Counted from the first letter of the stretch, positions 1 to 6,050 are shown. The stretch is DNA of 8,069 bases from an uncultured Micrococcales bacterium (GCA_903893675.1 CAITNA010000015.1:1-8069); one strand, 5' to 3'. The notes: generated from the sequence alone by a model not told the origin. Numbers and translations: made by a program.

Positions 1-65
1 GCCGACACCTTGGCATTATCATATTTGCCGGACTCGCCCCAGTTCTTGAGTTGCTTCTGCGACAT
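1..65 (-). CDS. N-terminus of an unidentified protein, cut by the window edge
   Basis: Only the first 21 codons are present, beginning MSQKQLKNWGESGKYDNAKV. The start is supported by a good Shine-Dalgarno sequence, AAGGAG (complement of 75-80), 9 nt before the ATG, and by a promoter-like pair further upstream. The visible residues are hydrophilic, with no signal peptide or recognisable motif, so I do not assign a family. The gene is divergent from the Lrp/AsnC regulator. Such regulators often control the divergent neighbour, so this could be a transporter or enzyme of the same catabolic unit; that is inference from position only. Confidence 0.7.
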   Translation of the reverse strand, partial: MSQKQLKNWGESGKYDNAKVS

Positions 66-114
66 GGTCGCGCTCTCCTTTGAGTCCGCTGCCGGCGGTT
101 TTGCGCCTAAACAA

Positions 115-143
115 ACCCTAATACCGCATCCGAGAATTGTCGA
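115..143 (-). promoter_or_regulatory. Predicted promoter of the divergent partial gene
   Basis: On the minus strand, TCGACA (143 to 138; five of six bases match TTGACA) is followed after 17 bp by TAGGGT (120 to 115), which fits the actinobacterial TANNNT -10 pattern. A start site about 7 nt further on would give a leader of roughly 40 nt containing the AAGGAG ribosome-binding site of the partial gene. Spacing and box quality are good, but the call rests on sequence alone. Confidence 0.45.
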
Positions 144-173
144 AAACGCAGCCATTTTGCCCCCATAGTGACC

Positions 174-242
174 TTTTCGTTATGAAAAAGACGATTTTCC
201 TGCGGAATCAGGCCGATTTTGCCAATTTGAGTGCCAGAATCG
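174..242. promoter_or_regulatory. AT-rich dyads, candidate Lrp/AsnC operator
   Basis: The divergent intergenic region holds several AT-rich symmetrical elements. TTTTC (174-178) and GAAAA (184-188) flank a 5-nt centre. CGATTTTG (214-221) is repeated in inverse orientation with one mismatch as CAGAATCG (235-242). The word CGATTTT also occurs as a direct repeat at 192 and 214, exactly 22 bp or about two helical turns apart. TTCC/GGAA (197-200, 204-207) forms another short dyad. Lrp/AsnC proteins bind degenerate AT-rich dyads on one face of the helix and commonly autoregulate. Assigning these repeats to the adjacent regulator is inference. Confidence 0.3.
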
Positions 243-246
243 AAAC

Positions 247-720
247 ATGAGCCGCACTGCAGCCACCAAAAGCACCCTGATCGATGGGGCATCAAAAGCC
301 ATCATCGAGCAGCTTCAGCACGATGGCCGCAAGAGCTACGCAGAGATTGGCAAGAAGGTCGGGCTTTCAGAAGCCGCCGTTCGCCAGCGCGTTCAGAAGC
401 TCACCGAGAACGGCATGCTCCAGATTGTTGCCGTTACCGACCCGATGCAGATGGGTTACTTCCGCCAGGCAATGATTGGCATCCGCTGCACCGGCGACAC
501 CAGAGCGATCGCCGAGTCGATCGCGAAACTAGCAGAAACCGACTACGTGGTTCACACCGCCGGAAGTTTCGACATTTTGGTTGAGGTGATCTGTGAAAAC
601 GACGACGAATTCATAGAGCTGCTCAATTCAAAGATCCGGTCGCTGCCCGGAGTGATTTCAACGGAGACATTTGTCTACCTGAAATTGCACAAGCAGTTTT
701 ACAACTGGGGTGTTCGGTAG
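247..720 (+). CDS. Lrp/AsnC-family transcriptional regulator
   Basis: This 157-residue protein has normal Lrp/AsnC size and layout. An N-terminal winged helix-turn-helix (about residues 16-62, recognition segment near SEAAVRQRVQKL) is followed by a RAM/AsnC ligand-binding and oligomerisation domain (about residues 73-146, with the typical AGSFDILVEV strand). The family forms dimers to octamers that sense amino acids or related small molecules and control transport and catabolic genes. ATG 247 is the only usable start: the frame runs back to a TGA at 169-171 with no other start codon. There is no Shine-Dalgarno sequence before it; CAGAAT (235-240) ends 6 nt upstream, so a leaderless transcript is possible. 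It lies 41 nt before an aminotransferase on the same strand and is divergent from an unidentified gene. The likely role is local control of these neighbours; the effector cannot be read from the sequence. Confidence 0.93.
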   Translation: MSRTAATKSTLIDGASKAIIEQLQHDGRKSYAEIGKKVGLSEAAVRQRVQKLTENGMLQIVAVTDPMQMGYFRQAMIGIRCTGDTRAIAESIAKLAETDYVVHTAGSFDILVEVICENDDEFIELLNSKIRSLPGVISTETFVYLKLHKQFYNWGVR

Positions 721-761
721 AACATCCTAGAAACCAACTAATCAAGTTAAGAGTGATACCA

Positions 762-2204
762 ATGGCAACGCAGAGCCCCGTAAAGGCCGACCGCGCCACC
801 CCACTTCTAGACGCACGACGCAGTGGTCAAGAAGTAACCAATTCAATGTTGCAACAAGCTGCACAGGACAACATGTTCATGCACTTCACGCGACACTCCC
901 CTTTCTATGCGGCGAACGGTGAAATTCCGATCATCACAAAAGCAGAGGGTCACCACTTCTGGGACCAAAACGGCAAGAAGTACTTCGACGGAATCGCATC
1001 GCTGTTCACGGTAAACGCCGGACACGGACGCACAAAGCTTGCTGAGGCTGCTGCAAAGCAGATGAAGGAGCTCGACTACTTCCCGATTTGGTCACACGCG
1101 CACAAGCCAGCCATCGAGCTGTCTGAGCGCATCCTCTCGTATGCTCCAAAGAACCTTTCACGAGTGTTCTTCACCACCGGTGGTGGCGAGGCAAACGAGA
1201 CCGCATGGAAGCTGGCCAAGCAATACTTCAAGATGACCGGCAAGCCAACCAAGCACAAGGTGCTCACCCGCGCAGTTGCCTACCACGGCACCTCGCACGG
1301 AGCCCTCTCGCTAACCGGTATTCCGGCGATGAAGAAGGCATTCGAGCCGCTGGTTCCGAGCACCTTCCGCGTGCCGAACACCAACTGGTACCGCAACGAA
1401 GAGAACTTCGACGACGAGGAGGCCTTCGCAATCTGGGCCGCCAACCGCGTCGAAGAAATGATCCTGTTCGAAGACCCAGACACCGTTGCCGCGTTCTTCA
1501 TGGAGCCTGTGCAGAACTCAGGTGGCTGCTTCACCGCACCGAAGTTGTACTACAAGATGGTTCGCGAAATTTGTGACCGGTATGACGTCATCCTGGTTGC
1601 TGACGAAACCATCGACGGTTTCGGACGCATCGGCACCATGTTCGCCTCGGAGTTCTTCGACTTCGAGCCTGACATGTTGGTCTGCGCTAAAGGCATCACC
1701 TCGGGTTATGCCCCACTCGGCGCGCTGATGATGAGCGAGAAGTTCTTCGAACCGTTCAAGCACGGCACCAACCTGTTCCCTCACGGCTACACCTTCGCTG
1801 GTCACCCTGTTTCGTGCGCAGTTGCTCTTGCCAACCTCGACATCTTTGATGAAGAGGATCTGGTCGGCAACGTCGCTCGCAACGCAGGTGCATTCCGTTC
1901 GACCCTGAACAAGCTGCGCGACTTGCCGATTGTTGGCGACGTTCGCGGCGAGGGCTACTTCTGGGCCATCGAGCTGGTCAAAGACAAGACCACCAAGGAA
2001 ACCTTCAACGACCTCGAGAGCGAGAAGCTGCTTCGCGGCATTCTGTCGCACCGCATGTTCGAAGAAGGTCTCTACTGCCGCTCGGATGACCGTGGAGACC
2101 CTGTTGTTCAGTTGGCTCCGCCACTGACCATCGGTCAGGCCGAGTTCGACGAGATCGAGCAGATCTTGCGCGGTTGCTTGGATGAGGCATACCGGGCGAT
2201 GTAA
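762..2204 (+). CDS. PLP-dependent class-III aminotransferase
   Basis: This 480-residue fold-type I enzyme transfers an amino group from an amine or omega-amino acid to a keto acid in the cytoplasm. Using the ATG 762 start, visible motifs are the phosphate-binding TGGGEAN (about 139-145), YHG (174-176), the pyridine-contacting D281-E282 followed by GFGR, and the Schiff-base lysine K310 in AKGITSGYAPLGA. The sequence resembles the putrescine/beta-alanine:pyruvate-type branch, often labelled 'aspartate aminotransferase family' in actinobacteria; the exact substrate is uncertain. I chose ATG 762 because a purine-rich AAGAG lies 8 nt upstream. GTG 753 would add three residues and has a poorer site. 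The usual DEV of this family is DET here (T283). It follows the Lrp/AsnC regulator and ends at the terminator at 2222-2279, so the pair probably forms one unit. Confidence 0.93.
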   Translation: MATQSPVKADRATPLLDARRSGQEVTNSMLQQAAQDNMFMHFTRHSPFYAANGEIPIITKAEGHHFWDQNGKKYFDGIASLFTVNAGHGRTKLAEAAAKQMKELDYFPIWSHAHKPAIELSERILSYAPKNLSRVFFTTGGGEANETAWKLAKQYFKMTGKPTKHKVLTRAVAYHGTSHGALSLTGIPAMKKAFEPLVPSTFRVPNTNWYRNEENFDDEEAFAIWAANRVEEMILFEDPDTVAAFFMEPVQNSGGCFTAPKLYYKMVREICDRYDVILVADETIDGFGRIGTMFASEFFDFEPDMLVCAKGITSGYAPLGALMMSEKFFEPFKHGTNLFPHGYTFAGHPVSCAVALANLDIFDEEDLVGNVARNAGAFRSTLNKLRDLPIVGDVRGEGYFWAIELVKDKTTKETFNDLESEKLLRGILSHRMFEEGLYCRSDDRGDPVVQLAPPLTIGQAEFDEIEQILRGCLDEAYRAM

Positions 2205-2221
2205 TTCACAGCCCCATCGAT

Positions 2222-2279
2222 GGGCCGGGTTTTCAACAGATTCGCATGCGAGTCTTTGAGGCCCGGCCCTTCGTTTATT
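2222..2279 (+). terminator. Strong intrinsic terminator after the aminotransferase gene
   Basis: GGGCCGGG (2222-2229) pairs perfectly with CCCGGCCC (2262-2269). The inside continues to pair: TTTCAA (2231-2236) with TTGAGG (2256-2261) using two G-U pairs, and GATTCG (2239-2244) with CGAGTC (2249-2254) around a CATG loop. The result is a nearly continuous stem of about 20 bp, with one bulged T and a small internal loop. The T-rich tail TTCGTTTATT follows. It lies 17 nt after the aminotransferase stop codon. A 12-bp palindrome, CCCATCGATGGG (2213-2224), overlaps the left foot by three bases. Confidence 0.88.
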
Positions 2280-2281
2280 CT
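2276..2281 (+). promoter_or_regulatory. Possible -10 box for leaderless ogt transcription
   Basis: TATTCT matches TANNNT and ends 7 nt before the ogt ATG at 2289, the spacing expected when the transcript starts at the start codon. There is no Shine-Dalgarno sequence in the intervening bases. The box lies in the T-rich tail of the preceding terminator. No good -35 is seen at the standard distance; TTGAGG at 2256-2261 is 14 bp upstream, which is short. Confidence 0.33.
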
Positions 2282-2288
2282 GGCTGGT

Positions 2289-2777
2289 ATGAGCAAGAGC
2301 GCCGCGGCCACCGCCGCCATTTCGTTTGAATCACCTGTCGGCTGGGTTTCGGTTGAAGCCACCGGCGAGAAGATCACCGCACTAAACATGTCGAAGCACA
2401 AGGGTCCTGAGTTCGGCTCGAGTCCAGTGCTTCGCGAAGCCAAGAAGCAGCTGCAGGCCTACTTTGCCGGCAAGCTAACCAAGTTCGACCTTCCAGTTGA
2501 GCTGCATGGCACCGAATTCCAAAAGTCGGTCTGGAAGCAGATCGCCAAGATTCCGTTCGGCAAGACCGTGAGCTATGCCGACATCGCCAACAAGATTGGC
2601 AAGCCACTGGCCTCTCGCGCTGTTGGCGGCGCGGTTGGGTCGAACCCGGTTCCGCTGATTGTTGGCTGCCACAGAGTCATGGGTGCCTCAGGGCGCATCA
2701 CCGGCTACTCGGGTGGCGACGGCATTCCAACCAAACGCTGGCTGCTCGAGCTTGAGCAGATCGAGTCCGCAGACTAA
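2289..2777 (+). CDS. ogt: Methylated-DNA--[protein]-cysteine S-methyltransferase
   Basis: This 162-residue suicide repair protein moves an alkyl group from O6-alkylguanine in DNA to its own cysteine. A short N-terminal domain (about 10-70) precedes the DNA-binding/active-site domain (about 75-156): FQKSVWKQIAKIPFGKTVSY with Y96, the arginine finger and turn in RAVGGAVGSNP (R110, N119), the reactive C127 in IVGCHRV, then GRITGYSGG and KRWLLELE. The active-site motif is GCHR where the family signature is PCHR; cysteine, histidine and arginine are intact, so activity is expected. I chose ATG 2289 over in-frame ATG 2220, because the extra 23 codons would be a translation of the terminator hairpin and do not look like protein from this family. 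Its stop overlaps the start of tag by one base. Confidence 0.93.
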   Translation: MSKSAAATAAISFESPVGWVSVEATGEKITALNMSKHKGPEFGSSPVLREAKKQLQAYFAGKLTKFDLPVELHGTEFQKSVWKQIAKIPFGKTVSYADIANKIGKPLASRAVGGAVGSNPVPLIVGCHRVMGASGRITGYSGGDGIPTKRWLLELEQIESAD

Positions 2778-3364
2778 TGATGCTGACCACCAAATACCCC
2801 GACGGGGTCACTCGCTGCTACTGGCCGAAGAACGACGAGCTCTATATCGAATATCACGACACAGAGTGGGGCGTGCCAGTCGTCGGCGATCAGGCGGTTT
2901 TCGAGCGCATCGCCCTCGAGGGGTTCCAGGCTGGCCTGTCGTGGATCACAATCTTGAAGCGCCGCGAAGGTTTTCGCAAAGCATTCAAGAACTTCGACCT
3001 GGTCAAGGTGTCAAAGTTCACCGAGCGAGACATCGAGCGCCTGATGCTCGACGAGGGCATCATTCGCAATCGCGCCAAGATCGAGGCAACCATTCACAAC
3101 GCCAACCTGGTGCTCGAGTTGCAGAAGCAGGGCGAATCAATCAGCGACATCGTCTGGTCGCACGCCCCTGCCCCGAGCAAGCGCAAGCGTCCGGCGAGCA
3201 ACTTCGAGTGGATCGTGACCACCCCTGAGTCAGATGCACTCAGCAAGACTCTGCGCAAACTGGGTTTCAAGTTCGTTGGTTCAACCACCATGTATGCACT
3301 GATGCAGGCAACCGGCCTGATCAACGACCACGCTCCCGGCTGTCACCGCAGAGCGGCTCTCTAG
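2777..3364 (+). CDS. tag: DNA-3-methyladenine glycosylase I
   Basis: This 195-residue protein removes 3-methyladenine from DNA, starting base-excision repair. It matches the Tag (HhH superfamily) pattern throughout. The N-terminal zinc ligands are C14 (TRCYW) and H27 (YHDTEWG), and the C-terminal pair is H185 and C189 (NDHAPGC), together the zinc-snap. E48 in LEGFQAGLSWI aligns with E. coli Glu38, which reads the base, and W56 with Trp46. The GFKFVGSTTMYALMQATGLINDH block near the C-terminus is characteristic. The start overlaps the ogt stop as TAATG, so translation is probably coupled; the second ATG at 2780 is an equally possible start. With ogt it covers two main alkylation lesions: O6-alkylguanine by direct reversal and N3-methyladenine by excision. 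Its end lies 4 bp from the convergent yaaA end. Confidence 0.95.
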   Translation: MMLTTKYPDGVTRCYWPKNDELYIEYHDTEWGVPVVGDQAVFERIALEGFQAGLSWITILKRREGFRKAFKNFDLVKVSKFTERDIERLMLDEGIIRNRAKIEATIHNANLVLELQKQGESISDIVWSHAPAPSKRKRPASNFEWIVTTPESDALSKTLRKLGFKFVGSTTMYALMQATGLINDHAPGCHRRAAL

Positions 3365-3368
3365 GGCT

Positions 3369-4166
3369 TTAAACCGCTGGAACGAGCAAGGTGAGGGCTC
3401 GCCCGGTCATCTCTAGAGTGAAACCGATTCGCTTAGCCAGCGCGGCGAGGTCTTTGATGGTTTGTGGGGGTTTAGGCGCTGTTAGAGCCGCGTGCAGCAG
3501 CTGGCCCTTTGACTTCTTGCTGAAGTGGTTCATTGAGCTGCGATTGCCGTCGGCATCGATCAGAACGACCTCGAGAGCGAAAACGTCTTCGCGGGCTTCA
3601 AGCGGAGCGAACTCGCCGTATGACTTTGACCGCATGTCGATGATCGGTCCTTGCAGCTGCCCGAGCAGGCCTTCGTGGGCAGCCTGCCAGTGCCGCTTCA
3701 GCGCAATGCCTGGCAGCCGAGTGGTCGCAGAGAAACGGTAGTAGGGAATCAAGTCAGTTGCCCGGATCAAGCCGAACAGTGGCGACTGAATCAGCACGCA
3801 GTCGGCCGCCCGGGCCATCGCGGAATCGTCGAGATGTGCGAACTCGTTGGCACTGCCCTTGAGCCCGCGACCGTGAACCGCATCGAAGAGCGTTCCGGTG
3901 TAGCGATCGATCGCCGGCATGGTTGCCGAAGTTGTGAGTTCTGCATTGCGCCTAATGTCACCAAGTTGCTTTGCCGAGAGCCCGAGAACTTTCTGCGCCT
4001 GGGCCGGGCTGCCCGAGAGGGCAACCAGTTTCGCGATAACTTGTTGTCGTGCATCCGTGAGGGGTTTGAAAGCCAGCCCTGAGAGCTTCAGCGGTTTCTT
4101 GCTTTCGATGACACCCGGATAAGACCCAGTGGCCTTTGTCTCAGATGGTGGCAGCAAGAACAACAT
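3369..4166 (-). CDS. yaaA: Peroxide-stress protein YaaA (DUF328/UPF0246)
   Basis: At 265 residues it is close to the E. coli YaaA length (about 258). Family motifs are visible in order: LLPPSETK at the N-terminus (4-11), RYTGTLFDA (88-96), SPLFGLIRATDLIPYYRF (128-145), IDMRSKSYGEF (176-186) and NHFSKKSKGQLL (213-224). In E. coli, YaaA limits damage during hydrogen peroxide stress by keeping free iron low, and the family has been described as DNA-binding with a helix-hairpin-helix element. Its role here is inferred from that. The start has no Shine-Dalgarno sequence; TAGACT (complement of 4173-4178) ends 6 nt before the ATG, which suggests a leaderless transcript. The gene lies downstream of the atp operon terminator on the same strand and converges on tag. 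Confidence 0.92.
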   Translation of the reverse strand: MLFLLPPSETKATGSYPGVIESKKPLKLSGLAFKPLTDARQQVIAKLVALSGSPAQAQKVLGLSAKQLGDIRRNAELTTSATMPAIDRYTGTLFDAVHGRGLKGSANEFAHLDDSAMARAADCVLIQSPLFGLIRATDLIPYYRFSATTRLPGIALKRHWQAAHEGLLGQLQGPIIDMRSKSYGEFAPLEAREDVFALEVVLIDADGNRSSMNHFSKKSKGQLLHAALTAPKPPQTIKDLAALAKRIGFTLEMTGRALTLLVPAV

Positions 4167-4172
4167 CGCATA

Positions 4173-4178
4173 AGTCTA
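4173..4178 (-). promoter_or_regulatory. Possible -10 box for leaderless yaaA transcription
   Basis: On the minus strand TAGACT fits TANNNT and ends 6 nt upstream of the yaaA ATG, so transcription could begin at or next to the start codon. A -35 at standard distance would fall inside the GC-rich atp terminator stem, where no TTGACA-like hexamer exists. An alternative is low-level read-through from the atp operon. Confidence 0.33.
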
Positions 4179-4216
4179 GGTTTAAGCAGAAAGACCCCGC
4201 CGACGCGGGGCCTTTC
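4179..4216 (-). terminator. Intrinsic terminator of the ATP synthase operon
   Basis: On the minus strand GAAAG, G, CCCCGC (4216 to 4205) pairs with GCGGGG, T, CTTTC (4200 to 4189) around a GTCG loop. This gives a 12-bp stem including one G-U pair, with a 4-nt loop. The descending arm ends in TCTTTC and runs into TGCTT, giving a modest U-rich tail. It begins 14 nt after the atpC stop. Read the other way, the stem is followed by GAAAGC, which is not U-rich, so it works mainly for the atp direction. Confidence 0.85.
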
Positions 4217-4230
4217 GAAAGCTCGAAGAA

Positions 4231-4497
4231 CTAGATCAGCGCTGCGTTGCGAGCGACCACGGTGACCGTGTTGCGCTCCATCGACAAGAAGCCACCTGCT
4301 GCAGAAGCGCGAAGCTGCTCTCCATCGGCAAGAGTGATTCGAACCTCGCCCTCGCCAAGGATGGCGAGGATTGGCTCGTGATCTGGAAGCAAACCGATCT
4401 CGCCCTCGACGGTCTTGGCGATGACCATACGGGCCTCACCAGACCAGACGGCCTGATCCTGTGCTACCAGGTCGACGTGCAGAGTCTTGTCAGCCAT
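4231..4497 (-). CDS. atpC: F1F0 ATP synthase epsilon subunit, short form
   Basis: This 88-residue protein is the N-terminal beta-sandwich domain of epsilon, which joins gamma to the c-ring in the rotor stalk. Visible are the HVDLVAQDQAVWSGEA opening strand, EGEIGLLPDHEPILA (typical G-x-LP-x-H-x-P turn) and the closing VTVVARNAA strand. Full-length epsilon is about 130-140 residues; this one stops at the end of the sandwich and lacks the C-terminal two-helix domain that inhibits ATP hydrolysis in E. coli and Bacillus. The next 14 nt lead straight into the terminator, so no lost reading frame is hidden downstream. The ATG overlaps the atpD stop as TAATG, with AAGGAG (complement of 4509-4514) 11 nt upstream, so translation is probably coupled. 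Confidence 0.95.
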   Translation of the reverse strand: MADKTLHVDLVAQDQAVWSGEARMVIAKTVEGEIGLLPDHEPILAILGEGEVRITLADGEQLRASAAGGFLSMERNTVTVVARNAALI

Positions 4498-6035
4498 TAG
4501 CGGCCCGACTCCTTCTGCAAGCGCTCGTACTGCTCCATGACCATGTCCAAGCCACCGACGTTGAAGAACGCCTGCTCTGGGATGTGGTCGAACTCACCGG
4601 TGGCAATCTTGTTGAAGCCCTCGATGGTTTCCTTCAGCGGAACGGTCGATCCAGGAACACCGGTGAACTTGGTAGCCATGTAGGTGTTCTGCGACAGGTA
4701 CTGCTGAATGCGACGTGCGCGTGAAACGGTGATCTTGTCTTCTTCAGAAAGCTCCTCGACACCGAGGATGGCGATGATTTCCTGAAGTTCCTTGTTCTTC
4801 TGCAGAATTCGCTTGACCATGGTTGCAGTCTCGTAGTGGTCCTTCGAGATGTAACGAGGGTCGAGGATGCGCGAGGTCGAGGTCAGTGGGTCGATCGCAG
4901 GGTAGAGCCCCTTCGATGCGATTTCACGCGAAAGCTCGGTAGGTGCATCCAAGTGGGCGAAGGTAGTTGCCGGAGCTGGGTCGGTGTAGTCGTCAGCAGG
5001 CACGTAAATTGCCTGCAGCGAGGTAATCGAGTGACCGCGGGTCGAAGTGATTCGCTCCTGCAGCAGACCCATCTCGTCAGCAAGGTTCGGCTGGTAACCC
5101 ACGGCCGAAGGCATACGACCGAGCAGGGTCGAAACCTCAGAACCTGCCTGGGTAAAGCGGAAGATGTTGTCGATGAACAACAGCACGTCCTGCTTCTGAA
5201 CATCGCGGAAGTACTCAGCCATGGTCAGTGCCGAAAGAGCAACGCGAAGACGCGTGCCAGGTGGCTCATCCATCTGACCGAACACGAGCGCGGTCTTGTC
5301 GATAACGCCCGATTCCTTCATCTCGTCGATGAGGTCGTTACCCTCACGGGTGCGCTCGCCAACACCGGCGAAAACCGAAACACCGTCGTGGTTCTCGGCC
5401 ACGCGGTAAATCATTTCCTGGATCAGAACGGTCTTGCCAACACCAGCACCACCGAACAGACCGATCTTTCCACCCTGTACATAAGGGGTCAGAAGGTCGA
5501 TCGACTTGATTCCTGTCTCGAACATGTTGGTCTTCGACTCGAGCTGGTCGAAGCTAGGAGGCTGACGGTGAATCGACCAGCGCTCGTTGATCTCGATCTT
5601 CTCGCCTGGCTCTGCGTTGAGGATTTCACCAACCACGTTGAACACGTGCCCCTTGGTGACATCGCCAACTGGAACCGAGATAGGTGCGCCGGTGTCTTGC
5701 ACGGCACCGCCACGAACCAAACCATCGGTTGGCTTCAGAGCGATGGCACGAACCAGGTCGTCGCCAAGGTGCTGAGCAACCTCGAGGGTAAGAGTGGTCT
5801 TCTCGCCGTTCAGGTCGATCACGGTGGTCAGAGCGTTGTAGATCTCTGGGATGGCATCGTGCGGGAACTCGATGTCAACCACTGGACCAGTAACGCGAGC
5901 GATGCGACCAACGCCACCAGCCTTGACGGTCTTGGCAGGCTTAGCAGCGGCGGCTGGCTTTGCTGGTGCCTTGGCGGCACTCTTAGCAGGCGCTTTCGCT
6001 GCAGTCTTAGCGGCAGGCTTCTTTGATTCGGCCAT
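4497..6035 (-). CDS. atpD: F1F0 ATP synthase beta subunit with N-terminal K/A/P-rich extension
   Basis: This 512-residue protein is the catalytic F1 subunit. From about residue 41 (GVGRIARVTGPVVDIEFP) it is a standard beta chain: Walker A GGAGVGKT (195-202, K201), catalytic E227 in GERTREG, Walker B LLFIDN (D289), the GRMPSAVGYQPNLADEMG segment, and EELSEEDK (427-434), a conservative change from DELSEED. The first 40 residues are an extra low-complexity tail with about 10 lysines and 17 alanines and almost no acidic residues. Residues 12-18 and 20-26 are the same heptad, AAKAPAK. The start is secure: AAGGA (complement of 6043-6047) lies 7 nt before the ATG. It follows atpG by 15 nt and overlaps atpC by one base. 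A normal beta chain is about 470-485 residues, so the extension accounts for the extra length. Confidence 0.97.
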   Translation of the reverse strand: MAESKKPAAKTAAKAPAKSAAKAPAKPAAAAKPAKTVKAGGVGRIARVTGPVVDIEFPHDAIPEIYNALTTVIDLNGEKTTLTLEVAQHLGDDLVRAIALKPTDGLVRGGAVQDTGAPISVPVGDVTKGHVFNVVGEILNAEPGEKIEINERWSIHRQPPSFDQLESKTNMFETGIKSIDLLTPYVQGGKIGLFGGAGVGKTVLIQEMIYRVAENHDGVSVFAGVGERTREGNDLIDEMKESGVIDKTALVFGQMDEPPGTRLRVALSALTMAEYFRDVQKQDVLLFIDNIFRFTQAGSEVSTLLGRMPSAVGYQPNLADEMGLLQERITSTRGHSITSLQAIYVPADDYTDPAPATTFAHLDAPTELSREIASKGLYPAIDPLTSTSRILDPRYISKDHYETATMVKRILQKNKELQEIIAILGVEELSEEDKITVSRARRIQQYLSQNTYMATKFTGVPGSTVPLKETIEGFNKIATGEFDHIPEQAFFNVGGLDMVMEQYERLQKESGR

Positions 6036-6050
6036 GTCTCTTTCCTTCTC

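Noticed and set aside
231..584. Open frame from GTG 231 overlapping the Lrp/AsnC gene
   Set aside because: Out of frame with a well-supported regulator, arginine/histidine-rich and typical of a frame shadow.
753..761. GTG 753 as the aminotransferase start
   Set aside because: ATG 762 has AAGAG at a suitable distance; the GTG would place that purine run over its own start.
1518..2051. 177-codon minus-strand open frame within the aminotransferase gene
   Set aside because: Antisense shadow of a clear PLP enzyme; no recognisable protein features.
2220..2288. In-frame ATG 2220 as the start of ogt
   Set aside because: These codons translate the terminator hairpin, have no ribosome-binding site, and add residues not expected before the conserved N-terminal domain.
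4212..4221. CTTTCGAAAG palindrome as a separate operator
   Set aside because: It is the outer arm of the atp terminator stem plus adjoining bases and needs no other explanation.
4836..6026. 396-codon plus-strand open frame antisense to atpD
   Set aside because: It mirrors atpD codon use on the opposite strand, has no family-like motifs, and atpD is unambiguous.
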